Below are positions 6,952 to 15,078 of a DNA stretch of 25,318 nt, piece after piece. Below the pieces are notes generated by a model. The model was not told where the DNA came from. It saw nothing but the letters and a program-made list of their open reading frames with translations, and made no database searches. The position numbers and the translations under genes were made by a program. The stretch is taken from the NCBI GenBank assembly GCA_937894165.1, contig CALCSX010000417.1, positions 1-25,318 on the forward strand. Direction: 5' to 3'. The stretch comes from an uncultured Saprospiraceae bacterium. Lineage in GTDB: Bacteria; Bacteroidota; Bacteroidia; Chitinophagales; Saprospiraceae. Within the stretch, counting starts at the first letter, position 1; the number at the start of each line of letters is the position of its first letter.

Positions 6952-7593
6952 TCAGGCCTTTAAATTAAAGTACTTATCCACCACATCAATTATATTCTTA
7001 TACATCTCATTTTTCAATCCCAATAATTCCTCTCGACCTATCCAAACTGCCTTCTCAATATCCTCATCTTCTTGCGGAACTAATTCAACCGCTTTGGGAG
7101 ATTCCATTCGATACCATTCACTCACCTTAAGACACCTGTGCCCCGACTTCGGATGTCGGAAAACATGGTAGGTCGTCATCAAGAAATCGATTATTCTCAC
7201 CTCACTCAAACCCGTCTCCTCCTGCACTTCCCTAATCGCAGTCTCCTCAATAGTCTCCCCTTTTTCAGCTTTCCCCTTGGGTAAATCCCAAAATCCCCTC
7301 CTGAATATAGCCAAATACTTCCCTTCCGCCTCTACCAACCCTCCCGCAGCAATCATTACAATACATACCGCCAAAAAATCTTTAAACAACTTCTCTAAAT
7401 CCGGAAAATAAACCACTATAATTTCAAAATCAGTACCTTTTTCCAAACTATCAAAATAATTGAATAGACTTTTGCTCTTCCCTGTATATCTCGCATAAAG
7501 CACATTTCTGCCCGCTAATTCTGTCTTGAGTTCACTCAATTCCTCCCCTCCCACCAGATAAAGCGGCTTGTCGTTTGTATATATTTTGTACAT
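6952..7593 (-). CDS. Nudix hydrolase with N-terminal extension
   Basis: A cytoplasmic pyrophosphohydrolase acting on a nucleoside-diphosphate-linked substrate that cannot be named from sequence. The Nudix box GX5EX7REUXEEXGU is complete at residues 107-129 (GKAEKGE..., REVQEETGL), with the metal-binding glutamates at 122, 125 and 126. Just before it lies RRGFWDLPKGK, typical of the fold. Residues 1-75 form a separate small alpha/beta region (MYKIYTNDKPLYL...) outside the Nudix core. It diverges from pyrE with only 20 bp between start codons, so its own promoter must lie inside pyrE or be very short. Nothing clear was found there. Confidence 0.9.
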   Translation of the reverse strand: MYKIYTNDKPLYLVGGEELSELKTELAGRNVLYARYTGKSKSLFNYFDSLEKGTDFEIIVVYFPDLEKLFKDFLAVCIVMIAAGGLVEAEGKYLAIFRRGFWDLPKGKAEKGETIEETAIREVQEETGLSEVRIIDFLMTTYHVFRHPKSGHRCLKVSEWYRMESPKAVELVPQEDEDIEKAVWIGREELLGLKNEMYKNIIDVVDKYFNLKA

Positions 7594-7596
7594 TTG
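7568..7596 (+). promoter_or_regulatory. Promoter for pyrE embedded in the start of the Nudix gene
   Basis: TTG (7568-7570), an 18-base spacer and a perfect TACATTTG (7589-7596) fit the Bacteroidota consensus. The -7 box overlaps the Nudix start codon (7591-7593 read on the other strand). Transcription would start near 7603, leaving a leader of about ten bases before pyrE. Confidence 0.5.
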
Positions 7597-7613
7597 CCTG
7601 AAATTTTTGAATT

Positions 7614-8249
7614 ATGTCTAAGTTCTCTCCCGAATTACTAGCCGAAAAATTATTGCAAATTAAGGCTATTAAATTAAATACACAAAATCCATTCCAATGG
7701 GCTTCCGGCATCCTTTCGCCTATCTATTGCGATAATAGAATTGCTCTGTCATTCCCGGAAGTGAGAAACTTAATAAAATTGGGACTGAGTGAATTATCTC
7801 AACGAGAATATGCCGCCGGGAATTGCATTGCAGGTGTGGCTACTGCAGGGATTCCACATGGGGCGCTTGTTGCAGATCAGCTTGAATTGCCCTTTGTTTA
7901 TGTAAGAAGTTCCGCTAAATCCCATGGAAGAAAAAATTCTATAGAAGGTCAGCTTTCTGACAATGCCAAAGTTATTGTCGTAGAAGATCTTATATCCACC
8001 GGAATGAGCAGCCTCGAAGCTGTGGAAAAAATTAGAGAGCAAAAAGCTGATGTTTTAGGAGTTATTGCTATATTTACATACGCATTAGAAGAATCTTATA
8101 AGGCTTTCAGCGATTCAAATTGTGAATACAAAGCACTATTAGACTATCCCACCTTACTCAATACAGCAAAAAAATTGAATTATATCGAACCTAAAGATAT
8201 GGTCGAACTGGAACTGTGGCGAGAATCTCCACAAACTTGGAGGAAATAA
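7614..8249 (+). CDS. pyrE: Orotate phosphoribosyltransferase
   Basis: Cytoplasmic enzyme of de novo pyrimidine synthesis that joins orotate to PRPP to give orotidine 5'-phosphate. The PRPP-binding signature VIVVEDLISTGMSS is at 120-133. The flexible catalytic loop with K102, H104, G105 and R106 (AKSHGRKNSIEG) is present. The early FQWASGILSPIYCDNR segment is the usual OPRTase substrate region. Length (211) is normal. Other pyrimidine genes are absent from the window. The next gene begins 33 bp downstream on the same strand, suggesting co-transcription with the M42 peptidase and UbiA-like genes, although no functional link is obvious. Confidence 0.95.
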   Translation: MSKFSPELLAEKLLQIKAIKLNTQNPFQWASGILSPIYCDNRIALSFPEVRNLIKLGLSELSQREYAAGNCIAGVATAGIPHGALVADQLELPFVYVRSSAKSHGRKNSIEGQLSDNAKVIVVEDLISTGMSSLEAVEKIREQKADVLGVIAIFTYALEESYKAFSDSNCEYKALLDYPTLLNTAKKLNYIEPKDMVELELWRESPQTWRK

Positions 8250-8282
8250 TTCAATACTTAATAATTTAAACTACTTTCTTAA

Positions 8283-9368
8283 ATGAAGATTTGGAATCAG
8301 GAAACAAAGGTATTTATTTATAATTATTTAAATAATGCTTCTCCAACAGGAAGCGAATCATCAGGTCAAAAAATCTGGTTAAATTATATCAAGCCATTCG
8401 CGGATGAATGTCATCTGGATGATTATGGAACAGCTTATGCTGTTATTAATCCCGAGAAGGAATTTAGAGTAGTAATAGAAGCACATTCCGACGAAATATC
8501 TTGGTATGTAAATTCCATAAGCTCTAAAGGGTTCATCAATGTTATTCGCAATGGTGGATCGGATCAAATGATAGCACCTTCCATGCGCGTAAATATTCAC
8601 GGAAGTAATGGCATAGTAAAAGGTGTCTTTGGCTGGCCTGCAATTCATACGCGCAAAGGGAAAAATAAAGATCTTAAGCCTGAAATTACCAACATCTTCA
8701 TCGATGTGGGAGCTGAATCCAAGGAGGAAGTTCTGGAAATGGGAATTCATGTTGGAACAATAGTTACCTTTCAAGATGAATTGATGGAATTAAATGATCG
8801 GTTCTTTTGTGGCAGGTCTTTGGACAATAAAATGGGCGGCTTTTGCATAGCGCAAGTGGCGAGATTTATCAAGGAAGAGAATATTGATCTACCTTTTTGT
8901 TTATATATTGTCAATGCAGTTCAGGAAGAAGTAGGCTTGCGAGGGGCAGAAATGATTACACAGCGAATAAAGCCGAATGTTGCTATCGTAACAGATGTAA
9001 CCCATGACACCAGCACTCCTCTCCTCGCCAAATGTGAGCATTCGGAGGTGGTTTGCGGCGAGGGCCCTTCACTTACTTATGCACCCGCTGTTCATAGAAA
9101 ATTATTAGATCTGATAGTCAAAGTCGCCACGGACAACAAAATTCCTTTTCAAAGGGAAGCATCATCGAGAGTCACAGGAACCGATACGGATGCATTTGCT
9201 TATTCAAACGGCGGTGTTCCATCTGCACTCATTTCCCTGCCACTTCGATATATGCATACGACGGTAGAAATGGCTGACAAGAAGGATATTGAAAATGTCT
9301 GTCTATTAATATTGGAAACACTTAAAAAGATAGAAGACAAGCACAATTTTAAATACTTTGAACTGTGA
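8283..9368 (+). CDS. M42 family metallopeptidase (glutamyl aminopeptidase/FrvX type)
   Basis: A cytoplasmic, two-zinc aminopeptidase of the tetrahedral M42 family. Metal and catalytic residues can be placed in order: H68 and D70 in EAHSDEI, bridging D181 in GRSLDNKMGG, E215 (catalytic base) and E216 (metal) in VQEEVGLRGA, D238 in VTDVTHD and H325 in PLRYMHTTVEM. Length 361 is typical. M42 members are often annotated as endoglucanases, which is misleading; peptide trimming is the supported role. Its stop codon overlaps the GTG start of the next gene by 3 bases (GTGA), showing tight translational coupling. Confidence 0.93.
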   Translation: MKIWNQETKVFIYNYLNNASPTGSESSGQKIWLNYIKPFADECHLDDYGTAYAVINPEKEFRVVIEAHSDEISWYVNSISSKGFINVIRNGGSDQMIAPSMRVNIHGSNGIVKGVFGWPAIHTRKGKNKDLKPEITNIFIDVGAESKEEVLEMGIHVGTIVTFQDELMELNDRFFCGRSLDNKMGGFCIAQVARFIKEENIDLPFCLYIVNAVQEEVGLRGAEMITQRIKPNVAIVTDVTHDTSTPLLAKCEHSEVVCGEGPSLTYAPAVHRKLLDLIVKVATDNKIPFQREASSRVTGTDTDAFAYSNGGVPSALISLPLRYMHTTVEMADKKDIENVCLLILETLKKIEDKHNFKYFEL

Positions 9369-10225
9369 GAAATGCTTTGAAGCTAACTGACTTTTTGCTT
9401 TACAGCAATCTGTTCGTTGGCTTCTGTGCTTCTTTCTTTGTACTGGGATATTATAGTGTAGATCCATCGGTGCCTATCGATTTCAACTATTTATTAATTG
9501 TATTTTTAAGTACAATTGCCGTCTACTCCTTTCATCGCTGGTTTAGTTTCAATCCTAAAAAAATCACGGCACCCAATCTACGCAATGATTTAATTGGAGT
9601 CATTCGGCCATTTCTATTCATCTGGGCACTTATCACAGGCTTAAGCGCTGCAGTTCTTTTCTATCTTCAAGGAAATTATAATCTTCAATTAGCCATTTTC
9701 CCCATTATACTTAGTGTTTTATATCTAGTCCCCTTTTACAAGAATAAAAGGCTTCGTGACATTTCTTATATCAAAATTTACATCGTGGCTGCAGTTTGGG
9801 CATGGGTGGCTGTGATTTATCCTTCAATAGAGTCAAATTGGGATATTCTGGACAAATTTATGCTCTTCGTTGCTCAGTTTCTACTGATTTTTGGATTAAT
9901 ATTGCCATTAGATTATAGAGATAGATTGAAAGATGATGCAATTTCTGTAAAAACATATGCTTTGAATCTACCTCTACCAAAACTAAAAATAGTTGGTGTA
10001 GCATGTTTTATTTTCTCCTTCCTAATAATACTCGTCTCGACATTATTTATGTCTATAGATTACGTTTTCCTTCCCGGATATTTGATCGCAATAATACTTG
10101 CTATCTTGATCACTATATATTATAAAGGCGATGAACCGGATTATTTTTACACTGGATTTATAGATGGAATATTGTTAGTACAGGGCGCACTACTTTTCAT
10201 CACTTCCTTCATCGTACTTTCGTAA
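9365..10225 (+). CDS. UbiA-like polytopic membrane protein, probably not a canonical prenyltransferase
   Basis: A 286-residue inner-membrane protein with about eight or nine hydrophobic helices. Spacing and the segment PLDYRDRLKDD (181-191), which resembles the second Asp-rich motif of UbiA-type prenyltransferases, place it near that superfamily. In the place of the first NDxxDxxxD motif it has VYSFHRWF (53-60), so the usual first magnesium/diphosphate site is missing. FYKNKRLRD (124-132) resembles the loop that follows in UbiA relatives. It may be a diverged member of unknown function found in Bacteroidota. The start is GTG 9365, overlapping the M42 stop. Its last 36 bases overlap the 3' end of trmD on the opposite strand. 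Confidence 0.7.
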   Translation: MRNALKLTDFLLYSNLFVGFCASFFVLGYYSVDPSVPIDFNYLLIVFLSTIAVYSFHRWFSFNPKKITAPNLRNDLIGVIRPFLFIWALITGLSAAVLFYLQGNYNLQLAIFPIILSVLYLVPFYKNKRLRDISYIKIYIVAAVWAWVAVIYPSIESNWDILDKFMLFVAQFLLIFGLILPLDYRDRLKDDAISVKTYALNLPLPKLKIVGVACFIFSFLIILVSTLFMSIDYVFLPGYLIAIILAILITIYYKGDEPDYFYTGFIDGILLVQGALLFITSFIVLS

Positions 10226-10891
10226 TAAGTCCGGGCGTCTTTCCTTTGTTCTTTCCAATGCTTTTTGAAAATTCCAATCCTCAATCTTCGATTTATGTCC
10301 TGATAACAGTATTTCAGGCACTTGTAGACCTTTGTATTCAGCCGGCCGTGTATAAACCGGCGGACTCAATAAATGATCCTGAAAACTATCAGTTAAAGCG
10401 GATGTTTCATCATTTAAAACTCCCGGCAACAACCTTCCAATGGAATCTACAAGAATTGCTGCTGCCAATTCTCCACCTGATAAAACATAATCGCCAATGG
10501 AAATTTCTTTGGTAACATACAACACTCTGATTCGCTCATCGATACCTTTATAATGGCCACAAATAATGAGAATATTACCTTTGAGGCTCAACTGGTTACA
10601 CATGGATTGATCAAGTGTCTTACCATCCGGTGTCACGAAAATTATTTCGTCGTATTGAACCGATTCTTGCAGGTGGTCGATGCAGGTTCCTAAAGGTTCC
10701 GCCATCATAACCATTCCCGCATTCCCTCCGTAGGCCTTATCATCGCATTGCTTATGAACGCCATGTCCATAATTCCTTAAATCAATAAGATTGACGTGTA
10801 AAAGTCCTTTCTGCTGTGCTCTTTTTAATATGGAGTGGTTCAAAGGGCTTTCTAGAAGAGCCGGGAGAAGTGTTATAATATCTATTCTCAT
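10190..10891 (-). CDS. trmD: tRNA (guanine-37-N1)-methyltransferase
   Basis: The SPOUT-class enzyme TrmD methylates G37 next to the anticodon with S-adenosylmethionine, preventing frameshifting. It is cytoplasmic and dimeric. Family signatures are visible from end to end: MRIDIITLLP at the start, DDKAYGGNAGMVMMAEP, the knot segments CGHYKGIDER and EISIGDYVLSGGELAA, and YTRPAEYKGLQVPEILLSG. Length 233 is normal. It is the last gene of the minus-strand run beginning with dacA. A hairpin (10903-10933) lies between it and the FKBP gene. Its 3' end overlaps the converging UbiA-like gene by 36 bp. Confidence 0.96.
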   Translation of the reverse strand: MRIDIITLLPALLESPLNHSILKRAQQKGLLHVNLIDLRNYGHGVHKQCDDKAYGGNAGMVMMAEPLGTCIDHLQESVQYDEIIFVTPDGKTLDQSMCNQLSLKGNILIICGHYKGIDERIRVLYVTKEISIGDYVLSGGELAAAILVDSIGRLLPGVLNDETSALTDSFQDHLLSPPVYTRPAEYKGLQVPEILLSGHKSKIEDWNFQKALERTKERRPDLLRKYDEGSDEK

Positions 10892-10902
10892 GATAATAAA
10901 GA

Positions 10903-10933
10903 GGAATCACGAGCCATTTTCACTCGTGATTCC
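10903..10933 (-). terminator. Hairpin between the FKBP gene and trmD (terminator or attenuator)
   Basis: GGAATCACGAG (10903-10913) pairs perfectly with CTCGTGATTCC (10923-10933) around a 9-base loop. On the minus strand it lies just past the FKBP stop and 12 bases before the trmD start. It is followed only by a modestly T-rich CTCTTTATTATC, so it may reduce rather than abolish read-through into trmD, or mask the trmD start region. Confidence 0.6.
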
Positions 10934-10941
10934 CATTAATA

Positions 10942-11613
10942 TTAATTTACTTTGATCAATTCAACATCAAATATTAGCGTTGAAAAAGGCGGAATATCTT
11001 GTCCTGCTCCTCTCTCCCCGTATGCAAGAGCAAATGGAATATACAATCTCCACTTATCGCCTTCCTTCATCAATTGCAAAGCTTCGGTCCATCCTGCTAT
11101 CACACCGTTCACCGGGAAAGTGGCCGGCTGACCTCTATCGACAGAGCTGTCAAATTTTGATCCATCCAACAAAGTTCCGGTATAATGCACAGTGACTTTA
11201 TCCGACGCAGATGGTGTTGCTCCGCTGCCGGATTTAATCACTTCATACTGCAATCCTGAGGAGGTAGTTTTTACACCCTCCTTTTTCGCATTTTCGGCCA
11301 AGAAAGTTTTTTCTTCATCTATAGCGGCCTTTCCTGCTTTTTCACCTTCCGTCTTCAAGTATTCGGTAATATGCTGATTCGCTTCATTCACATCAATCTG
11401 CAAATCGCCTCCCTTCAACACATCATTGACTGCTTTTGTGAAACTCTCGCTATTCAAATTCTCAAATCCTTGATTTTTCAAATTAGAAGCAACAAGCACT
11501 CCTAAACTGTAACTAATTGTGTCCATATTGGTCTTGTTATTTTGAGCCTGAATTACCATCGGTATCATCATGCTCATTATGATTAAAAAAAATAGTGGTT
11601 TTTTAAGTTTCAT
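10942..11613 (-). CDS. Secreted FKBP-type peptidyl-prolyl isomerase (Mip/FkpA-like)
   Basis: A periplasmic proline isomerase and folding helper. Residues 1-24 are a signal peptide (basic start, long hydrophobic core, ending IQAQ). Residues 28-110 form the helical dimerisation region (DTISYSLGVLVASNL...), as in Mip and FkpA. The FKBP domain covers about 118-222, with VTVHYTGTLLDGSKFDSS, FPVNGVIAGWTEALQLMKEGDKWRLYIP and LAYGERG. Active-site aromatic positions (Y144, F154, W175, Y198) are retained. The first base of the coding region lies only 6 bp from the stop of the M20 peptidase, so the two are co-transcribed. Specific clients are unknown. Confidence 0.93.
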   Translation of the reverse strand: MKLKKPLFFLIIMSMMIPMVIQAQNNKTNMDTISYSLGVLVASNLKNQGFENLNSESFTKAVNDVLKGGDLQIDVNEANQHITEYLKTEGEKAGKAAIDEEKTFLAENAKKEGVKTTSSGLQYEVIKSGSGATPSASDKVTVHYTGTLLDGSKFDSSVDRGQPATFPVNGVIAGWTEALQLMKEGDKWRLYIPFALAYGERGAGQDIPPFSTLIFDVELIKVN

Positions 11614-11619
11614 ACTTGA

Positions 11620-13008
11620 TTATTTTTTAAGATTTCTATAATAATGGAAAAAATAAGGAATTGTTTCAATCCCTTTCAGGAAATTAAAAATTCCGTAGTG
11701 TTCATTCGGTGAATGGATGGCATCTGAATTTAATCCAAAACCCATCAGAACAGAATCCACACCTAATATTTCTTTAAAAAGTGCTACTATTGGAATTGAA
11801 CCTCCTCCCCTAGCCGGAATTGGATCCTTACCAAACGTCTTCTTCATTGCTTCCGCTGCTGCCTTATATTCCGGCGATGTGATTGGCGTGACGACAGGGC
11901 TGCCTCCATGATGAGGCGTAACTTTAACCTGAACCGATGTAGGAGCTATACTCTTAAAATGTTTTGAAAATAATTCAGTGATTTTATCCGGCTCCTGATG
12001 TGGAACCAATCTCATACTTATTTTAGCAAAAGCCTTACTCGGCAATACAGTTTTAGCACCCTCACCAATATAGCCACCCCAGATTCCATTAACATCTAGT
12101 GTTGGTCGGGTAGAAGTTCTTTCATTAGTTGTATATCCCTCCTCACCCTCAACTGCCGCAATATTCAAGTCAGATTGATATACCTCTAGGTCAAAAGGGG
12201 CACTATTTAATGCCGCCCTCTCTTCTTGCGATAAATCTTCTACGTCATCGTAAAAACCTGGGACGGTAATTCTATTTTTATCATCGAAAAGCGAAGAAAT
12301 CATTTTAGACAATACATTAATAGGATTGGCTACCCCACCACCATAAACTCCGGAATGCAAATCTCTGTTGGGTCCGGTGACCTCAACCTCTACATAACTC
12401 AAACCTCTCAAGCCAACAGTGATAGATGGAATATCATTAGCAATAATAGATGTGTCGGATATCAAAATCACATCGCAAGCCAATTTATCTTTAAATTCTT
12501 TACAAAATTCTCCTAAATGTACAGAACCTACTTCCTCTTCCCCTTCAATCATAAATTTGACATTGCAAGGTATCTGATCTGTCGAATTCATAAATTCAAA
12601 AGCTTTCAAATGCATAAAGAACTGTCCTTTATCATCTGCTGACCCTCTTGCATAAATCGCACCGTCCGGATGACTTTTTGTTTCCTTAACTATGGGCTCG
12701 AAGGGCGGACTCTCCCACAAATCCAATGGATCCGGCGGCTGAACATCATAATGACCATAAACCAGAACTGTCGGCAATGCCGGGTCAATAATTTTTTCAC
12801 CGTAAACGATTGGATGACCCTTTGTCGCTATTACTTCCACATTATCAGCTCCCGCAATAACAAGATTTTCTTTTACCCAGTCTGCGCCTCGCTTGACATC
12901 ATCTTTGAATTTGCTATCTGCACTAATGGTGGGAATTTTCAGTAAGTCAATTAACTCATCAATCATTCTTTGACGGTTTTCCTTTATAAAGTCATTTACG
13001 CCTTCCAT
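11620..13008 (-). CDS. M20 family dipeptidase (CNDP-like)
   Basis: A cytoplasmic di-zinc peptidase of the M20 family, closest in pattern to the carnosinase-like dipeptidases, so cleavage of dipeptides is likely. Metal and catalytic residues are in place: H86 and D88 in VYGHYDVQPPDPLDLW, bridging D125 in ARGSADDKGQ, E158 (base) and E159 (metal) in EGEEEVGS, D185 in ISDTS, and a final histidine in SDAIHSPNEHYG. An inserted dimerisation domain with HSGVYGGGVANPI follows. No signal peptide is seen. Length 462 is typical. It starts 17 bp after the end of dacA and ends 6 bp before the FKBP gene. Confidence 0.93.
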   Translation of the reverse strand: MEGVNDFIKENRQRMIDELIDLLKIPTISADSKFKDDVKRGADWVKENLVIAGADNVEVIATKGHPIVYGEKIIDPALPTVLVYGHYDVQPPDPLDLWESPPFEPIVKETKSHPDGAIYARGSADDKGQFFMHLKAFEFMNSTDQIPCNVKFMIEGEEEVGSVHLGEFCKEFKDKLACDVILISDTSIIANDIPSITVGLRGLSYVEVEVTGPNRDLHSGVYGGGVANPINVLSKMISSLFDDKNRITVPGFYDDVEDLSQEERAALNSAPFDLEVYQSDLNIAAVEGEEGYTTNERTSTRPTLDVNGIWGGYIGEGAKTVLPSKAFAKISMRLVPHQEPDKITELFSKHFKSIAPTSVQVKVTPHHGGSPVVTPITSPEYKAAAEAMKKTFGKDPIPARGGGSIPIVALFKEILGVDSVLMGFGLNSDAIHSPNEHYGIFNFLKGIETIPYFFHYYRNLKK

Positions 13009-13025
13009 ATATTTCTTTATTTTAA

Positions 13026-13880
13026 TTATGAATACAATTCGTACAAAAATTCTGACAGATCATTGTCTGAAACTTTAAATGAAATAGCCCCATTATCCGT
13101 CGTACTTACCAATCCTGTCTCCTCTGACACAATAATAGTCTTAACACCCCCTAATTCACTTACCCCCAAGGCAGCACGGTGCCTAAGTCCGTATTTGCTC
13201 GGCAAAAAATTATTCTCAGAAAGGGGCAAAATACATCCCGCAGCAATTATTTTATCTCCATCTATCAATAATGCGCCATCGTGTAAAGGGCTCTCTTTTT
13301 GAAAAATACTCTGTATCAATTGTGCAGATAACACTGCATGTAATGGCACACCGCTATCATAGACTTGCGGAATATTAGTGGCTTTGCCGAATACTATCAG
13401 GGCACCTACTTTTTCTTCAGATAGCTTGATCACCGCTTTACGGATTTCATTTATTGCTTTCTCGTTAGCGGGGATTTTATTGGCACTTTTTCTGAAAAAA
13501 CCTGCTATGATCTCAAGAGAACCTCCTTTTAAGGTTCTATTTCCCAATAAAAGTAAAAATTTCCTGATTTCGGGCTGAAATACTATCACAATCATAATAA
13601 CACCAAGAGAAACGAACTGACTCAAGATCATATTCAGCAGGTCCATTTTCAGGAAGCCTACCAGCCACCAGATTATAAAAAGTGCTACTATTCCTACGAA
13701 AATATTGAAGGCAATTGTACCTTTTAATAATTTATAAATTTGGTAGAGAAGTAGACTTACTATAATAACATCGAGCGCATCCCAGATAGTAATGGTTAAA
13801 AAACCTATCTGAACCAAAAACACCGACAAGATATTCAAGGTAGATAGATCAAATAAATTTACTGCCTCTGTGGAAATCAA
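13026..13880 (-). CDS. dacA: Diadenylate cyclase (c-di-AMP synthase), CdaA/DacA type
   Basis: A membrane-bound DAC-domain enzyme that makes cyclic di-AMP from two ATP. Three hydrophobic helices occupy about 20-108 (VQIGFLTITIWDALDVIIV... VIVFQPEIRKFL). The catalytic domain follows, with HDGALLIDG (DGA at 201-203) and GLRHRAALG (RHR at 233-235), the two motifs required for activity. The first possible start in this frame is TTG 13880; no ATG is available before residue 79. The family usually begins shortly before the QIGFL segment, so a second TTG or GTG near codons 18-20 is an alternative start. It leads an apparent operon with the M20 peptidase, FKBP and trmD. The folP gene, a common dacA neighbour in related bacteria, is not beside it. 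Confidence 0.94.
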   Translation of the reverse strand: MISTEAVNLFDLSTLNILSVFLVQIGFLTITIWDALDVIIVSLLLYQIYKLLKGTIAFNIFVGIVALFIIWWLVGFLKMDLLNMILSQFVSLGVIMIVIVFQPEIRKFLLLLGNRTLKGGSLEIIAGFFRKSANKIPANEKAINEIRKAVIKLSEEKVGALIVFGKATNIPQVYDSGVPLHAVLSAQLIQSIFQKESPLHDGALLIDGDKIIAAGCILPLSENNFLPSKYGLRHRAALGVSELGGVKTIIVSEETGLVSTTDNGAISFKVSDNDLSEFLYELYS

Positions 13881-13910
13881 ATATTTGGATATTTAAAAAA
13901 ATGATAATTG

Positions 13911-13918
13911 CAAAAGTA
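13911..13918 (-). promoter_or_regulatory. Possible -7 element (TACTTTTG) for dacA
   Basis: Read on the minus strand this matches TAnnTTTG exactly, about 31 bases before the TTG start. No TTG appears at the expected -33 distance, so support is partial. Confidence 0.3.
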
Positions 13919-14064
13919 CATATTTAGAAAATAAAAATATAGTTCTCAGCGTCTTAATGTAGAGATCAAAAAATTTAAACTCATTTTAGACAATTTGTAT
14001 TTCAATACTGTTCAATCTTTAAATAATCTGTAATTTAGCATTTCGATAATTCTAACTGTATCTA

Positions 14065-15072
14065 ATGTATTTAAATATAATAATTTTCTTTCTCTGGTAT
14101 AATATGGCATATGCTGTGCTACCTTCTGAAAATAATAATTTCACTGCTCCATCTCTTTGGTTAGGGCTAAGCTTGGATACAATCCCCGACAAGAATCACA
14201 ATTCAAAAATGGCTAGCGCCCGAGATGAAAACAAACTCATCAGCGAATTCGAATTCTATAAAGAGAAAGCACAACGCTTAAAAGATCAAATTGAAATCGC
14301 AGAAGAGAGAGAAAAATCCTATAAAGAACAATTAGAGATTATCAATCTCAATAAAGTGAATTATACGCTGGAATATATAAACAAAATACAATCTGAATAC
14401 AACACGAATACAGCTTTAGTAAAGGCCTTGAAAGAAGATGAGAGGATTAATTCACAAAAATTAAATGAAATTCTCCGGAATCAAAATGGTGAAATCACCA
14501 TTGAAGAAAGAATTGTTCCTGTCGCTGATCTACAAGTGAGTGCCTCAGATTTGCCTCCCTCCGGCAATTTGATTTCAAATAAGAATCTGAATCCTCCTAA
14601 ATATTCTTGTAATACTGTCAAGTTAAATGAAGGAGTAGAAACTACCCGTCAATTATTATTAACTTTCACTGATCCTAAACTTCAGCAATATCTTAAAGGT
14701 GATAATTATATTACATGTTATAGCAAGTTAAGCCAACACAAATCTGGAACTGTTTATCTAACTTTAACATACAGTATAAATTCAAGTACCGCTAAAAAAG
14801 ATTATGGTCAACTAAATGCTAATGCAGCTTGTGTTATCTATTTCCTTTCAGGCGAAACGATAACTTTAAAGAATACAAAAGCAGATCCGGGTCGCAGGGA
14901 CTCCGCTACCGGAGCAACAATATATGAAGGCGTGTATATTCTCGACAGCAAACAGATTAAGCTGTTAGAATCTAAACTAACTTCCAAAGTAAGGGTAGTT
15001 TGGAGTACAGGCTATGAAGATTATAATGTCCAGGATCTTGCACTTATTGGCAATCAAATTAAATGTTTATAA
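14065..15072 (+). CDS. Secreted coiled-coil protein of unknown function
   Basis: Not recognised. The 335-residue protein starts with a signal peptide ending in AYA (cleavage after residue 17). A highly charged helical coiled-coil region covers about 53-137 (EFEFYKEKAQRLKDQIEIAEEREKSYKEQ...). After a Pro/Ser-rich linker (about 150-178) comes a C-terminal beta-rich domain (178-335) with four cysteines (182, 218, 256, 334) that could form disulfides in the periplasm. There is no membrane span after the signal peptide and no T9SS sorting domain. It diverges from dacA and its stop lies 6 bp before the MiaE-type gene, so both are probably on one transcript. The layout suggests a periplasmic structural or adaptor protein; this is only inference. 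Confidence 0.8.
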   Translation: MYLNIIIFFLWYNMAYAVLPSENNNFTAPSLWLGLSLDTIPDKNHNSKMASARDENKLISEFEFYKEKAQRLKDQIEIAEEREKSYKEQLEIINLNKVNYTLEYINKIQSEYNTNTALVKALKEDERINSQKLNEILRNQNGEITIEERIVPVADLQVSASDLPPSGNLISNKNLNPPKYSCNTVKLNEGVETTRQLLLTFTDPKLQQYLKGDNYITCYSKLSQHKSGTVYLTLTYSINSSTAKKDYGQLNANAACVIYFLSGETITLKNTKADPGRRDSATGATIYEGVYILDSKQIKLLESKLTSKVRVVWSTGYEDYNVQDLALIGNQIKCL

Positions 15073-15078
15073 ATATCA

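Noticed and set aside
10246..10515. Plus-strand reading frame of 89 codons
   Set aside because: It lies wholly inside trmD on the opposite strand and shows no domain pattern.
12670..13302. Plus-strand reading frames of 91 and 110 codons
   Set aside because: They are antisense to the M20 peptidase and dacA, with no recognisable protein features.
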